From positions 4,157,501-4,221,500 of the forward strand of contig NZ_AP014627.1 in NCBI RefSeq assembly GCF_001547895.1: a stretch of DNA of 64,000 bases. The letters run 5' to 3'. Position 1 is the stretch's first letter. Every line of letters starts with the position of its first letter. Origin of the DNA: Pseudomonas sp. Os17. Lineage in GTDB: Bacteria > Pseudomonadota > Gammaproteobacteria > Pseudomonadales > Pseudomonadaceae. Below the pieces are notes generated by a model that searched no databases, was not told the DNA's origin, and saw only the letters and a list, made by a program, of their open reading frames with translations. Made by a program: the position numbers and the translations under genes. Below are positions 1 to 7,657 of the stretch, in pieces.

Positions 1-431
1 TTTACCCGTTTGAGCACCGAGGCCCAGAACGTCAGCCCGGTGGTCAGCCCCCAGCAGCCGAAGATGATCATCAGCGACGTCAGTGATGGCGCAGTGGAGT
101 ACCACAGGCCCAGGGCACCGGTAGCCACCAGGGAGAAAAATATCAGCAAGCGCGGAGCGATACGGTCCGCCAGCCAGCCGCTGGGCAGGTAGCTGATCAG
201 GAAAATGGTGCCGAGCATGGAGTACAGATAACCCAGCTCGCTGTGGTTGATGTGCAACACCTCAAGCATGGTGGTCTGGTAGACCTGACGCAGGTAGAGG
301 ATCGGGTAGATCGCTCCGGCGGCCAGCACCAGCAGCATCAGTTGAAAGTAACGACTGCCCTTGTCGCTGTGGCTCACCGGCAACCCGGCGGGGTCCTGGG
401 CCGAGATCAGATCGGCTGCATGCTTAGACAT
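1..431 (-). CDS. MFS transporter, N-terminal part (cut by window edge)
   Basis: Reads from ATG at 431 toward the window edge; 143 residues are present and the rest lies outside. The start is supported by GAGGG seven bases upstream. The protein opens with a short soluble stretch and then hydrophobic helices. The loop after helix 2, SGWLADRIAPRLL, matches the major facilitator loop motif (G-x-x-x-D-R-x-x-x-R). The style (YxRQVYQTTM, LGYLYSMLGTIFLISYLPSG) resembles YihN/organophosphate-type permeases, but that subfamily call is tentative. The next gene upstream on the same strand is an aldehyde dehydrogenase, 199 bases away, so the two may form a transport-plus-oxidation unit. Substrate unknown. 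Confidence 0.8.
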   Translation of the reverse strand, partial: MSKHAADLISAQDPAGLPVSHSDKGSRYFQLMLLVLAAGAIYPILYLRQVYQTTMLEVLHINHSELGYLYSMLGTIFLISYLPSGWLADRIAPRLLIFFSLVATGALGLWYSTAPSLTSLMIIFGCWGLTTGLTFWASVLKRV

Positions 432-485
432 AACGATGCCCTCGGGCGCCGGTAACCGGCGCCGCTCATTATTATTAGTGGGGCA

Positions 486-626
486 GCGGCAAGCTTGGAG
501 CTTCAAGCGGCAAGAACGACTGCGGTGTTCTTGCTTGCAGCTTGCGGCTGTCTTGATACAACGACGGCAAGCGGCAAAATCGATTGCACGCTTTGGCTGG
601 GTGCTTGCCGCTTGAAACGTGCAGCT
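486..626. repeat. Degenerate GCTTGCCGCTTGAA-type intergenic repeats
   Basis: The gap between the aldehyde dehydrogenase and the MFS gene holds several direct and inverted copies of GCAAGC/GCTTGC and AGCTTCAAGCGGCAAG-like words. They can fold into a long imperfect hairpin. This looks like a pseudomonad REP-like intergenic element; no gene is seen here. Confidence 0.55.
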
Positions 627-630
627 GCCT

Positions 631-2055
631 TTAGAAAGGCATGACCACCAGGCGGGTCTGGGTGAACTCGAGCATGCCGTGCTTGCCGTCGTCACCGCCC
701 AGCCCTGAGCGCTTCCAGCCGGCGTGGTAGCCCTGGTAGGGGTCAGCCGGGGTTCGGTTGACGTACAACTCGCCGGCCTGGATGGCCCCGGCGACTTTCA
801 TCGCGGTGCGGTAGTTCTCGGTGTAGAGCACCGAGGCCAGGCCGAACTGGTGGTCATTGGCCAAGGCCAGGGCTTCATCGATATCCCGGTACTTGAGCAC
901 CGGCAGGACCGGCCCGAAGATTTCCTCCTGAACGATCTCCATGTCCTGGCGGCACGCGCTGAGCAGCGTCGGCGGATAGAAATGCCCCGGCCCCTCGGGC
1001 ATCACGCCACCGGCTTCGAGCACCGCGCCCTGGGCGACCGCCCGCTGCACCAGGCCATGGATCGCCTCCCGCGATGCCGCACTCACCAGAGGCCCCATGC
1101 GGCCCGGATCCTGGCGCCGATCACCGAATTGCACGGCGGCGATCTTGTCCTTGAGCAGGGCCAGGAATCGCTCGTGCACGCTTTCATGGACATAGACCCG
1201 TTCCACTGCCGTGCACAACTGGCCGCAGTGGGTCGTCTTGGAAGCGATGATGGCGCTGGCGGCCTGCTCCAGGTCGGCGTCGGGCTCGATGATGGCCGGG
1301 GTCTTGCCGCCCAGTTCCAGGGACGGCTTGGCGATATTGGCCTTGCAGTAGTCGAGCACGATACGCCCGGCATTGACGCTGCCGGTCAGGGTGATCATGC
1401 CCACTGCCGGGTGGGTACAGACGGTGGCAGCGGTGGCGTGGTCCATGGTCAGGATGTTCACCACCCCAGGCGGCAGGCCGGCCTGCTGGACCGCCCGAGC
1501 GATTTCAAAAGCCGAGATCGGCGTGTTGTTGCTCGGACGCACCACCACCGTGTTGCCGGCGATCAGCGCCGGCGCCACCTTGCGCAGCAGGGTGTAGACC
1601 GGGTAGTTGAACGGGATCAGGCAAGCCACGACGCCAATCGCCTCGCGGTGCAGAAACAGCTTTTCGTCGGGGCTGTCGCTGGGAATGATCTCGCCCTCGA
1701 TGCGGCGCGCCCATTCAGCGTGATAACGAGTGATCTGCGCGGCGTAACGGGCTTCATTGCTGGCGTCCGCCAGGCTTTTGCCCGATTCGGCCGCCAGCGC
1801 CTGGCCAATGGCGTCGGCACGCGACTCCAGGGCATCGGCCAATGCGCGCAGATAGTCACCGCGCTGGATGCTGGTCAAGGCAGCCCATTTTTTCTGCGCC
1901 GCACAGGCGGCAGTCACCGCAGCATGGGCCTCTTCCTGAGTGGCGGCCGAGACATGCCCCACAAGGCTTTCGTCGGCCGGATCATAGACCGCGATGGATA
2001 CGCCGCTGGCGGGTTTGATGAAGTCGCCGTTAACAAAATTCTGTTCAAGTTGCAT
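631..2055 (-). CDS. NAD(P)-dependent aldehyde dehydrogenase, AldA-like
   Basis: A 474-residue aldehyde dehydrogenase, the usual family length. The open frame runs further upstream, but the ATG at 2055 begins the recognisable domain (MQLEQNFVNGDF). Oxyanion Asn150 (IPFN), general base Glu247 (LELGG) and nucleophile Cys281 (GQLC) are all present. Segments such as EGEIIPSDSP, TGSVNAG and the C-terminal GYHAGWKRSGLGGDDGKHG follow E. coli lactaldehyde/glycolaldehyde dehydrogenase AldA closely, so oxidation of a small hydroxy-aldehyde is likely; the true substrate is not shown. An MFS gene lies downstream on the same strand. Its upstream region carries a 50-bp box also found before the porin gene, so control by the neighbouring LysR regulator is likely. 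Confidence 0.88.
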   Translation of the reverse strand: MQLEQNFVNGDFIKPASGVSIAVYDPADESLVGHVSAATQEEAHAAVTAACAAQKKWAALTSIQRGDYLRALADALESRADAIGQALAAESGKSLADASNEARYAAQITRYHAEWARRIEGEIIPSDSPDEKLFLHREAIGVVACLIPFNYPVYTLLRKVAPALIAGNTVVVRPSNNTPISAFEIARAVQQAGLPPGVVNILTMDHATAATVCTHPAVGMITLTGSVNAGRIVLDYCKANIAKPSLELGGKTPAIIEPDADLEQAASAIIASKTTHCGQLCTAVERVYVHESVHERFLALLKDKIAAVQFGDRRQDPGRMGPLVSAASREAIHGLVQRAVAQGAVLEAGGVMPEGPGHFYPPTLLSACRQDMEIVQEEIFGPVLPVLKYRDIDEALALANDHQFGLASVLYTENYRTAMKVAGAIQAGELYVNRTPADPYQGYHAGWKRSGLGGDDGKHGMLEFTQTRLVVMPF

Positions 2056-2310
2056 GGAAGTTGCCCCGTCGTTGGCAGAGAAGTGGCGCAGGCAGCCTGG
2101 ACGCAATCCAGGCCCGGCGATCAAAGGGTCTGGAGTGGCCGAGCGGGCACAGCGCAGCGATCGACGGACAGGGCTATGGCCTGCAGGCAAGGCGGGAAAC
2201 CGCGGGCAAGGTGCAGCGACAGGCAATCGACAAGGACCGGATAGGGCATGGCTGGGCACTCGGGTTGTTGTTATGTGAGTGCAGGCAGTCTTGTCGTCCG
2301 GCACGACAAG

Positions 2311-2360
2311 GACAAACGATTAATTGCGCGGACTAACATGCAAAAAACGCATGTTATGAC
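2311..2360 (-). promoter_or_regulatory. Putative LysR-regulated box upstream of the aldehyde dehydrogenase
   Basis: Contains a perfect dyad TAACATGC-N7-GCATGTTA (2333-2355), fitting a LysR T-N11-A type site. Read on the minus strand, these 50 bases align without gaps to 3483-3532, upstream of the porin gene, with 34 identical positions; both end in AATCGTTTGTC. The shared block upstream of two genes that flank a LysR gene suggests a common operator/promoter. It lies about 255-305 bases before the dehydrogenase ATG, so the leader would be long unless a second promoter exists. Confidence 0.55.
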
Positions 2361-2387
2361 GCACTGATGATGGAGGCCTGAAGGACC

Positions 2388-2460
2388 TCTTCGCTGGCAC
2401 GCCAGCTCCTACACAGGTTGCGCATGTGGGCTATTGTAGGAGTCGGCTTGCCGACGAAGG
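2388..2460. repeat. REP pair (inverted)
   Basis: Two copies of the Pseudomonas REP core face each other: TTCGCTGGCACGCCAGCTCC and GTAGGAGTCGGCTTGCCGAC, separated by about 20 bases. Located between the 5' end of the aldehyde dehydrogenase and the 3' end of the LysR gene. Confidence 0.8.
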
Positions 2461-2474
2461 CGGTCGCGCGGCCT

Positions 2475-3416
2475 CTAGCCCAGGGGTGTTGAGGCTGTGG
2501 AGGGCTCAAGCTGGCGTTGCGCCAGCCAGATTTCTTCTTCGAGCCACTGGCTAAATACCTGCAGTTGCGGCAACGGAACCTGGGCTGGACGTGTCACCAG
2601 CCAGTAGGACTGGTGCCCCTCGACATGCACGTTGTGCACCTGGGTCAACTGCCCCGCTGCCAGTTCCGCCGCGACCATGTGCCAGTCGGCAATGGTAATC
2701 CCCAAGCCCTCGGTGGCCGCGTGGATGGCCAGATCCAGTAGGTCGAACTCATAGCCGCCCTGAGTATCGACCCCGGTGATCCGCGCGGCATCCAGCCAGT
2801 GCTTCCAGGTCAGGTAGCGCTGGTCTTCCCGGGCCAATACATGCAACAGGGTCATGCGTTTGAGATCGATGCCCTGTTCCGCCGATTCCCGGGCCAGCAG
2901 CGAAGGCGCGCAGACCGCGATGTGCCGCTCCTGAAACAGCAGGGAGCTATCCAGGCCATCCCACTCACCGTCACCAAAGCGGATCGCACAATCCAGGGTC
3001 GCGGTTTCCGCCAGGCTGTCCTGCAAACGCGTGGTCAGGCTCAGCTCCAATTCAGGGTGCTGCTCACGCAGACGTCCCAGGCGCGGCAACAGCCAGCGAC
3101 TGGCGAAGGTTGGCGGTGCATTGAGGTGCAAGCGATTGGTGTGGGACTTTTGCGCAATGCCGCGCAACGTCAACTCGATCTTGTCGAAGGACTGGTGCAG
3201 GGCACGCAGCAATACTCGCCCGGCACTGGTCAGTTCCAGGTGATGATGGCGTCGTTTCAGCAGGCTTTCCCCCAACTGCTCCTCCAGTTGCCGGACCTGG
3301 CGACTGACCGCGCTCTGGGTGACGTTGAGCAATTCGGCGGCCCGGGTAAAGCTGCCGGTGCTGCCGGCGACCTCGAAGGCCTTTAGCGCATTGAGCGCAG
3401 GCATTTTGCGTTTCAC
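2475..3416 (-). CDS. LysR-family transcriptional regulator (GcvA-like)
   Basis: Predicted 313 residues from a GTG at 3416 preceded by AGAGAGA; an ATG at 3404 (MPALNALKAF) is the alternative. The winged HTH sits at about residues 8-65 (NALKAFEVAGSTGSFTRAAE, then VTQSAVSRQVRQLEEQLG), followed by a LysR effector domain typical of the GcvA branch (LNAPPTFASRWLLPRL, IRFGDGEW). It is divergent from the porin gene, a usual layout for a regulator and target. The shared 50-bp box near both the porin and the aldehyde dehydrogenase suggests it controls porin, dehydrogenase and MFS gene together. The inducer is unknown. Confidence 0.88.
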   Translation of the reverse strand: MKRKMPALNALKAFEVAGSTGSFTRAAELLNVTQSAVSRQVRQLEEQLGESLLKRRHHHLELTSAGRVLLRALHQSFDKIELTLRGIAQKSHTNRLHLNAPPTFASRWLLPRLGRLREQHPELELSLTTRLQDSLAETATLDCAIRFGDGEWDGLDSSLLFQERHIAVCAPSLLARESAEQGIDLKRMTLLHVLAREDQRYLTWKHWLDAARITGVDTQGGYEFDLLDLAIHAATEGLGITIADWHMVAAELAAGQLTQVHNVHVEGHQSYWLVTRPAQVPLPQLQVFSQWLEEEIWLAQRQLEPSTASTPLG

Positions 3417-3482
3417 GACAGTCTCTCTGTGACAGCTGCAGGAGGCGCAAAGCATCGCATGCACCCGTAGACGGAATCCATG

Positions 3483-3532
3483 GGACTAACATTCGTTTTT
3501 GTCATGCGCAGGCGATGAATAAATCGTTTGTC
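3483..3532 (+). promoter_or_regulatory. Putative LysR-regulated box upstream of the porin
   Basis: Matches 34 of 50 positions of the box upstream of the aldehyde dehydrogenase (2311-2360, minus strand), with identical blocks TAACAT, CGTTTTT, CATG and AATCGTTTGTC at the same spacing. It lies in the divergent gap between the LysR gene and the porin, about 205 bases before the porin ATG. The rest of the gap (3533-3737) shows no gene. Confidence 0.55.
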
Positions 3533-3737
3533 GGGCCAAGAGCAGATAGCAACACTGCAGGCACATTACAAAAACAACAACGAGTACCGCCCATGCCTCA
3601 TTTCCCGCTTGTCTCGATGATCGCCACTGGCTGAAGCCACAGCGTTCACCCCCCTCTCAATCCTTTCACCCTTGGCTGCCGCCCTTGCCGCGGCCGGGTT
3701 CATCGCACCCGACAATAACAATCCGGGAGAAAACCCC

Positions 3738-4910
3738 ATGCTTTCCAAACGCTCCGGCTTTCTGTGCAACATTGCCCTACTGGGCAGCCTCGCCACCCCC
3801 GCTCTGGCCGTGCAAGTCACCGACCACCTGGACCTGGGCGGCGCGGTTCGTGCGCGCTGGGACTACGACCCGGACCGGGATATCCAGACCTTCAACTTCG
3901 ACACCGCGATTCTCAGTGCCAAGTACAGCTCCGACACCTGGATCGGCGCCGCCAAGTACCGCTTTTACGGGCGCGCCTACCCCTACCGCTACACCGACAA
4001 GGTGGGCGACATCGCCTTTGCCGAGAGCGCCTGGATCGGCTACCGGTTCAACCCCGAGCAGCAGGTACAGGTCGGCCTGAACCAGATTCCCTTCGGCCTG
4101 CAGCCGTATTTTGGCAGCACCTTTTTTGAAACCCTGGGCAACGTGGTGGGGCTGGAGGACATCGAGCAGATCGGTGCCAAGTACATCCAGCAGAGCGGGG
4201 ACTGGAACCTCCAGGCCGGCTACTACCTGCGTCCCGCCTGGCAGGGCAAGGGCACCAGCAACGGCCGCACCTATTCCAGCGTGGTGTCTTCGGCCGACAG
4301 CTACGTGGCCGACGGCAGCGACAACCGCGAACGCAACACCCTGGTGCTGCGGGTGGCGCGGGCCGTGCAATTGGGTGACTGGGCATCGGAAGTCGGAGTC
4401 TCGGGCCTGACCTCGACCCTGAAGAACAACGACACCCACAACGACGGCAGACGCAATGCCTTGGCCGTCCACTACCTGGGTAAGAACGGCCCGTGGGGCG
4501 TGCAATTGCAGGCAGCGCGCCAGCAGATGTCGCCACGCAATCCGGGCACCGATGAGTTGGTCACTCTGGGCGGCTACGACGGCACCTTCAACGTCGCCAG
4601 CCGCGGCAACCTGTATGTCGCCGACCTGAGTTACGACGTCGACGGCAAGTACCTGTTCGATCAGATCAGCGGGGTCAAGCTGTACGCCAACTACAGCGCC
4701 TTCGACAAATCGGCCAGCGACTACAAGACATCCCAGCGGATGATCCTCGGCAGCTCGTTCTCGCTGAGCAAACTGTGGATAGCCACCGAATGGCTGTTCG
4801 GCAAGAACGATCCGTACATAGGCGGTAGCAGTTATGCCCAGAGCCTGGGGGCCGGAGGCAGCAACCAGTGGGAAAACCAGGTGTATGTGAATATCGGCTA
4901 CTACTTCTGA
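3738..4910 (+). CDS. Outer-membrane porin
   Basis: A 390-residue protein starting at an ATG with GGGAGA upstream; the longer upstream frame is rejected because the signal peptide begins here (MLSKRSGFL...TPALA, cleavage near residue 24). The mature protein is rich in alternating aromatic/polar strand segments (WIGAAKYRFYGRAY, VGLNQIPFGLQPYF, NQWENQVYVNIGYYF) and ends in Phe, the classical outer-membrane protein signature. No soluble enzymatic motif is visible. Together with the LysR/MFS/aldehyde dehydrogenase genes it probably supplies outer-membrane entry for the same, unidentified, nutrient. Family placement (carbohydrate or phosphate-selective type) is not certain. Confidence 0.82.
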   Translation: MLSKRSGFLCNIALLGSLATPALAVQVTDHLDLGGAVRARWDYDPDRDIQTFNFDTAILSAKYSSDTWIGAAKYRFYGRAYPYRYTDKVGDIAFAESAWIGYRFNPEQQVQVGLNQIPFGLQPYFGSTFFETLGNVVGLEDIEQIGAKYIQQSGDWNLQAGYYLRPAWQGKGTSNGRTYSSVVSSADSYVADGSDNRERNTLVLRVARAVQLGDWASEVGVSGLTSTLKNNDTHNDGRRNALAVHYLGKNGPWGVQLQAARQQMSPRNPGTDELVTLGGYDGTFNVASRGNLYVADLSYDVDGKYLFDQISGVKLYANYSAFDKSASDYKTSQRMILGSSFSLSKLWIATEWLFGKNDPYIGGSSYAQSLGAGGSNQWENQVYVNIGYYF

Positions 4911-4924
4911 ATTCTTGCCGGCCC

Positions 4925-5002
4925 TTTCGCTGGCAAGCCAGCTCCTACAGTTGGCAGGAGAATATGTATCTCTCTGTAGGAGCCGGCTTGCCGGCGAAAG
5001 CG
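4925..5002. repeat. REP pair (inverted), with a decayed third copy
   Basis: TTTCGCTGGCAAGCCAGCTCC and GTAGGAGCCGGCTTGCCGGC face each other across about 30 bases. A decayed third copy (GGCGGGCAAGCCAACCTCC) follows at about 5018-5036. They fill the gap between the porin and the second LysR gene; a hairpin here could also protect the porin mRNA end. Confidence 0.8.
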
Positions 5003-5178
5003 ATCTCACGGACCTCTTGGCGGGCAAGCCAACCTCCGCAAAGGGCACCTACAGGCTAAGATGGGCGCCCTAGATGAAGTGCCCTACAACAACAATAAAC
5101 CTGCCCCGCCACTTCCAGCGCTCAGCCCGCCAGGCGCGGATCGCTACAGCCTGGCGCCAGGTGCGGAGTCTGCCCGCC

Positions 5179-6054
5179 ATGCGCCAACTGCCCTCCCTGA
5201 ACATGCTCCGGGTCTTCGAGGAAGTCGCCCGCCATCGCAGTTTCAGCCAGGCCGCCCACGCCCTCAACGTCACCCAGGGCGCGGTCAGCCGACAGATCAA
5301 GCAATTGGAAGACTACCTCGGCGTGGCGCTGTTCAGCCGCTCCCCGCAAGGGCTCGCGCTGACCGAGGCCGGCGCAGCGCTGGCGCCTAACCTGGGGCAG
5401 GCCTTCGATCATATGGAGCGTGCCCTGCAAGCCTTGCGCGTGCCCAACCTGCGCCAGCGCCTGCGCATCGTCGCCCCACCGACCTGGGCCACCCGCTGGC
5501 TGTCCGCGCAACTGCGGGACTTCTGCCAGCGCTACCCGGACATCAGCCTCAGCGTGACCCAGCACAACAGCCACGACAGCCCGGCCGAAGTCGACTGCGA
5601 GATCCGCTTCGGCCTGCAGGCCGCTCCCCATTGCCAGAGCCAATTGCTGGTGATGGAACGACACATTGCCGTGGCCAGCCCGGAGCTGTTCAGCAATGGC
5701 CAGGCACCGGACCTTCGGCGCTTTCCCCTACTGCACATACTCCATGGGGACAAGCGTTTGCCGGTCTGGGAAAACTGGTTGGCAAGCATGGGCCGCGACG
5801 ACATCGACGCCCGGACGGGATTGGAGTTCAGCACCCTGGACCAGGTGATCCACACCGCGCTGGCCGGCGGTGGGCTGGCGGTGATCGACCGGCAGATGAT
5901 CGAACGGGAGCTGGCGGACGGACGCCTGCTGCCGATCACCCCGGTAGAGGTGATCGGCCCTTATGGCTATTGGCTGGACGTGGCGAACGACAAACAGGGG
6001 CTTTCCAAAGTGCAACTGTTCACCCAGTGGCTGAGCCTGGTGAGCAATCCCTGA
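5179..6054 (+). CDS. LysR-family transcriptional regulator (GcvA-like)
   Basis: 291 residues from the ATG at 5179 (MRQLPSLNMLRVFEEVARH), with GGAG ten bases upstream; the frame extends 35 codons further but those codons lie outside the family domain. HTH at about residues 5-62 (FSQAAHALNVTQGAVSRQIK) and a LysR substrate domain (IVAPPTWATRWLSAQLRDF, CEIRFGL). It is a paralogue of the LysR at 2475-3416 and also of GcvA style. It converges on the MFS gene of the Fae operon, so it is the nearest candidate regulator of that operon, though this is only positional. A REP element separates the two 3' ends. Confidence 0.88.
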   Translation: MRQLPSLNMLRVFEEVARHRSFSQAAHALNVTQGAVSRQIKQLEDYLGVALFSRSPQGLALTEAGAALAPNLGQAFDHMERALQALRVPNLRQRLRIVAPPTWATRWLSAQLRDFCQRYPDISLSVTQHNSHDSPAEVDCEIRFGLQAAPHCQSQLLVMERHIAVASPELFSNGQAPDLRRFPLLHILHGDKRLPVWENWLASMGRDDIDARTGLEFSTLDQVIHTALAGGGLAVIDRQMIERELADGRLLPITPVEVIGPYGYWLDVANDKQGLSKVQLFTQWLSLVSNP

Positions 6055-6064
6055 GTCGGCTTCT

Positions 6065-6144
6065 CGTAGGAGCTGGCTCGCCAGCGAAGGCGGCAGCAAG
6101 CCATGCAAGACGCAGGGCCGCTTCGCCGGCCAGCGGGCTCCTGC
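6065..6144. repeat. REP pair (inverted)
   Basis: GTAGGAGCTGGCTCGCCAGC and CTTCGCCGGCCAGCGGGCTC face each other between convergent genes. Confidence 0.75.
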
Positions 6145-6165
6145 ATCAGCGTTGCGAACGCGATA

Positions 6166-7527
6166 TCAGATCGGCGAGGCAACCTTGGGCAGTTCGCTGC
6201 CGGTCGAGTCAGCGGCGCTGACGCTGCACGCCTGGCTCAGCGTCAAGGACTTGGTCTCTGGTGCCCAGGCCCAGGAAATCAGCGCCCCCAGGGCCAGAAT
6301 CCCGGCAAGGATGCCCATGGTCGGGCTGAGGCCGATCCCAGCCACGCTCACCGGTAGCAGGAAGGTGCTGATCGCCGACCCCAGGCGGCTCACCGCGGTG
6401 GCCAGGCCAATGCCGCTGGCGCGCACCTCCGTTGGAAAACTCTCTGCCGGAAACACCCCCACCAGGTTGCTCACCGCCGACAGCACCAGGGTAAACAACC
6501 CGAACTGCAGCACCATCAACCAGGCTGCGCTACCCGGCAGCACCGCCAGCAGCAACAGCGCCACCGCGAGGATGATGAAGGAGTTGATCAGGAACCCGCG
6601 GCGGGAAAACTTCACCGTGCACCAGATGCCGATCAGCGCGCCGAGGATCAGCAGCAGGTTGAGCATCAGTTCGGTGCCGAAGCCCTCGGCCAGGCCCATC
6701 TTCTGCAAGATCGACGGCAGGAAGGTGTAGATGGCGAAGTACGGCATGACAATGCAGACGAAGAACAGGCAGTTGAACGCGGTGCGCTTGCGGTACTCGC
6801 GGCTGAACAGCACGCCATAGCCGGAGCGGGTCTCGCCGGAGGGCTGTTCGTCCAGGACCACGTTGGCCCCCAGGTGCTTGTGCACGATGGCCCGGGCTTC
6901 GGCAAGACGCCCGCGGTTGACCAGCCAGCGCGGCGACTCCGGGGTGCCGATGCGCGCCAGCAGGATCAGCCCGGCGGGAATCGCCGAGGAGGCCAGCATC
7001 CAGCGCCAGGCATCGTCGCCGAGGCTGAGCATCGCGGTGCCGACAAAGGTTGCGGCGACGTAGCCGAAGGTCCAGATCACGCTGAACGAGCCCAGCAGCA
7101 CGCCACGGTGCTTCTTCGGGGCGAATTCGGCGAGCATCGCGTGGCCGACGCTGAAATCGCCCCCCAGGCCGATGCCGATCAGCACCCGGCAGAGAAACAG
7201 GCCCATGGCAGTCTCGGCATAGAACTGCAGCACCGAGGCCAGGGTGATCAGCACGAAACTGACCAGGAAGATCTTCTGCCGCCCCAGGTGATCGGAGATC
7301 CAGCCGAAGAACAGGCTGCCGATGAACAGCCCCATCAGTGCCGAAGCACCGATCAGGCCCTGCCAGAACGCGTCCAGTTGCATCTGCGGGCTGAGCAGGG
7401 TGAAAGCGATACCGATCAGGCCGAGGATGTAGCCGTCGGTGAAGTGCGCGCCGAAGGTCAGGCCGGCGATTTTCAGATGGAACCGGCCAATGGGCAGGTC
7501 ATCGATCTTGAGGGTTGCAGTGCTCAT
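6166..7527 (-). CDS. MFS transporter, sugar/organic acid:proton symporter type
   Basis: 453 residues from the ATG at 7527, chosen over the ATG twelve bases upstream because GGAGACGAAC gives it a proper ribosome site. Twelve hydrophobic segments; the helix 2-3 loop GWISDHLGRQKIF and the helix 4-5 region (CRVLIGIGLGGDFSVGHAMLAEFAPKKHRG) carry the metabolite:H+ symporter (sugar porter-like) signatures, and PAESFPTEVRASG lies in the second half. It is the last gene of the operon fae / aldo-keto reductase / aldehyde dehydrogenase / MFS, separated from the dehydrogenase by a REP element (7583-7641), so it may be expressed at a different level. Likely imports the operon's substrate, a polyol, sugar or organic acid; identity unknown. 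Confidence 0.85.
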   Translation of the reverse strand: MSTATLKIDDLPIGRFHLKIAGLTFGAHFTDGYILGLIGIAFTLLSPQMQLDAFWQGLIGASALMGLFIGSLFFGWISDHLGRQKIFLVSFVLITLASVLQFYAETAMGLFLCRVLIGIGLGGDFSVGHAMLAEFAPKKHRGVLLGSFSVIWTFGYVAATFVGTAMLSLGDDAWRWMLASSAIPAGLILLARIGTPESPRWLVNRGRLAEARAIVHKHLGANVVLDEQPSGETRSGYGVLFSREYRKRTAFNCLFFVCIVMPYFAIYTFLPSILQKMGLAEGFGTELMLNLLLILGALIGIWCTVKFSRRGFLINSFIILAVALLLLAVLPGSAAWLMVLQFGLFTLVLSAVSNLVGVFPAESFPTEVRASGIGLATAVSRLGSAISTFLLPVSVAGIGLSPTMGILAGILALGALISWAWAPETKSLTLSQACSVSAADSTGSELPKVASPI

Positions 7528-7582
7528 GTTCGTCTCCATTTATTGTTGTTGAATCAGAGATGAATCGGTGCGGGCATCCGCC

Positions 7583-7641
7583 CGTAGGAGCCGGTGCGCC
7601 ATTGCGCTGACAAGCACAACGCCGCCCGGCCGGCTCCTACA
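7583..7641. repeat. REP pair within the fae operon
   Basis: GTAGGAGCCGGTGCGCCATTG and GCCGCCCGGCCGGCTCCTAC in opposite orientation, in the 130-base gap between the aldehyde dehydrogenase and MFS genes. Intra-operon REP hairpins often alter relative expression by stabilising upstream mRNA. Confidence 0.7.
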
Positions 7642-7657
7642 ACGCGAGGGCCGAGGG

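Noticed and set aside
724..2244. 506-codon plus-strand frame opposite the first aldehyde dehydrogenase
   Set aside because: Mirror of a well-supported gene; composition is that of an antisense GC-rich frame.
3672..3737. Upstream extension of the porin frame
   Set aside because: The ATG at 3738 has a better ribosome site and a regular signal peptide directly after it.
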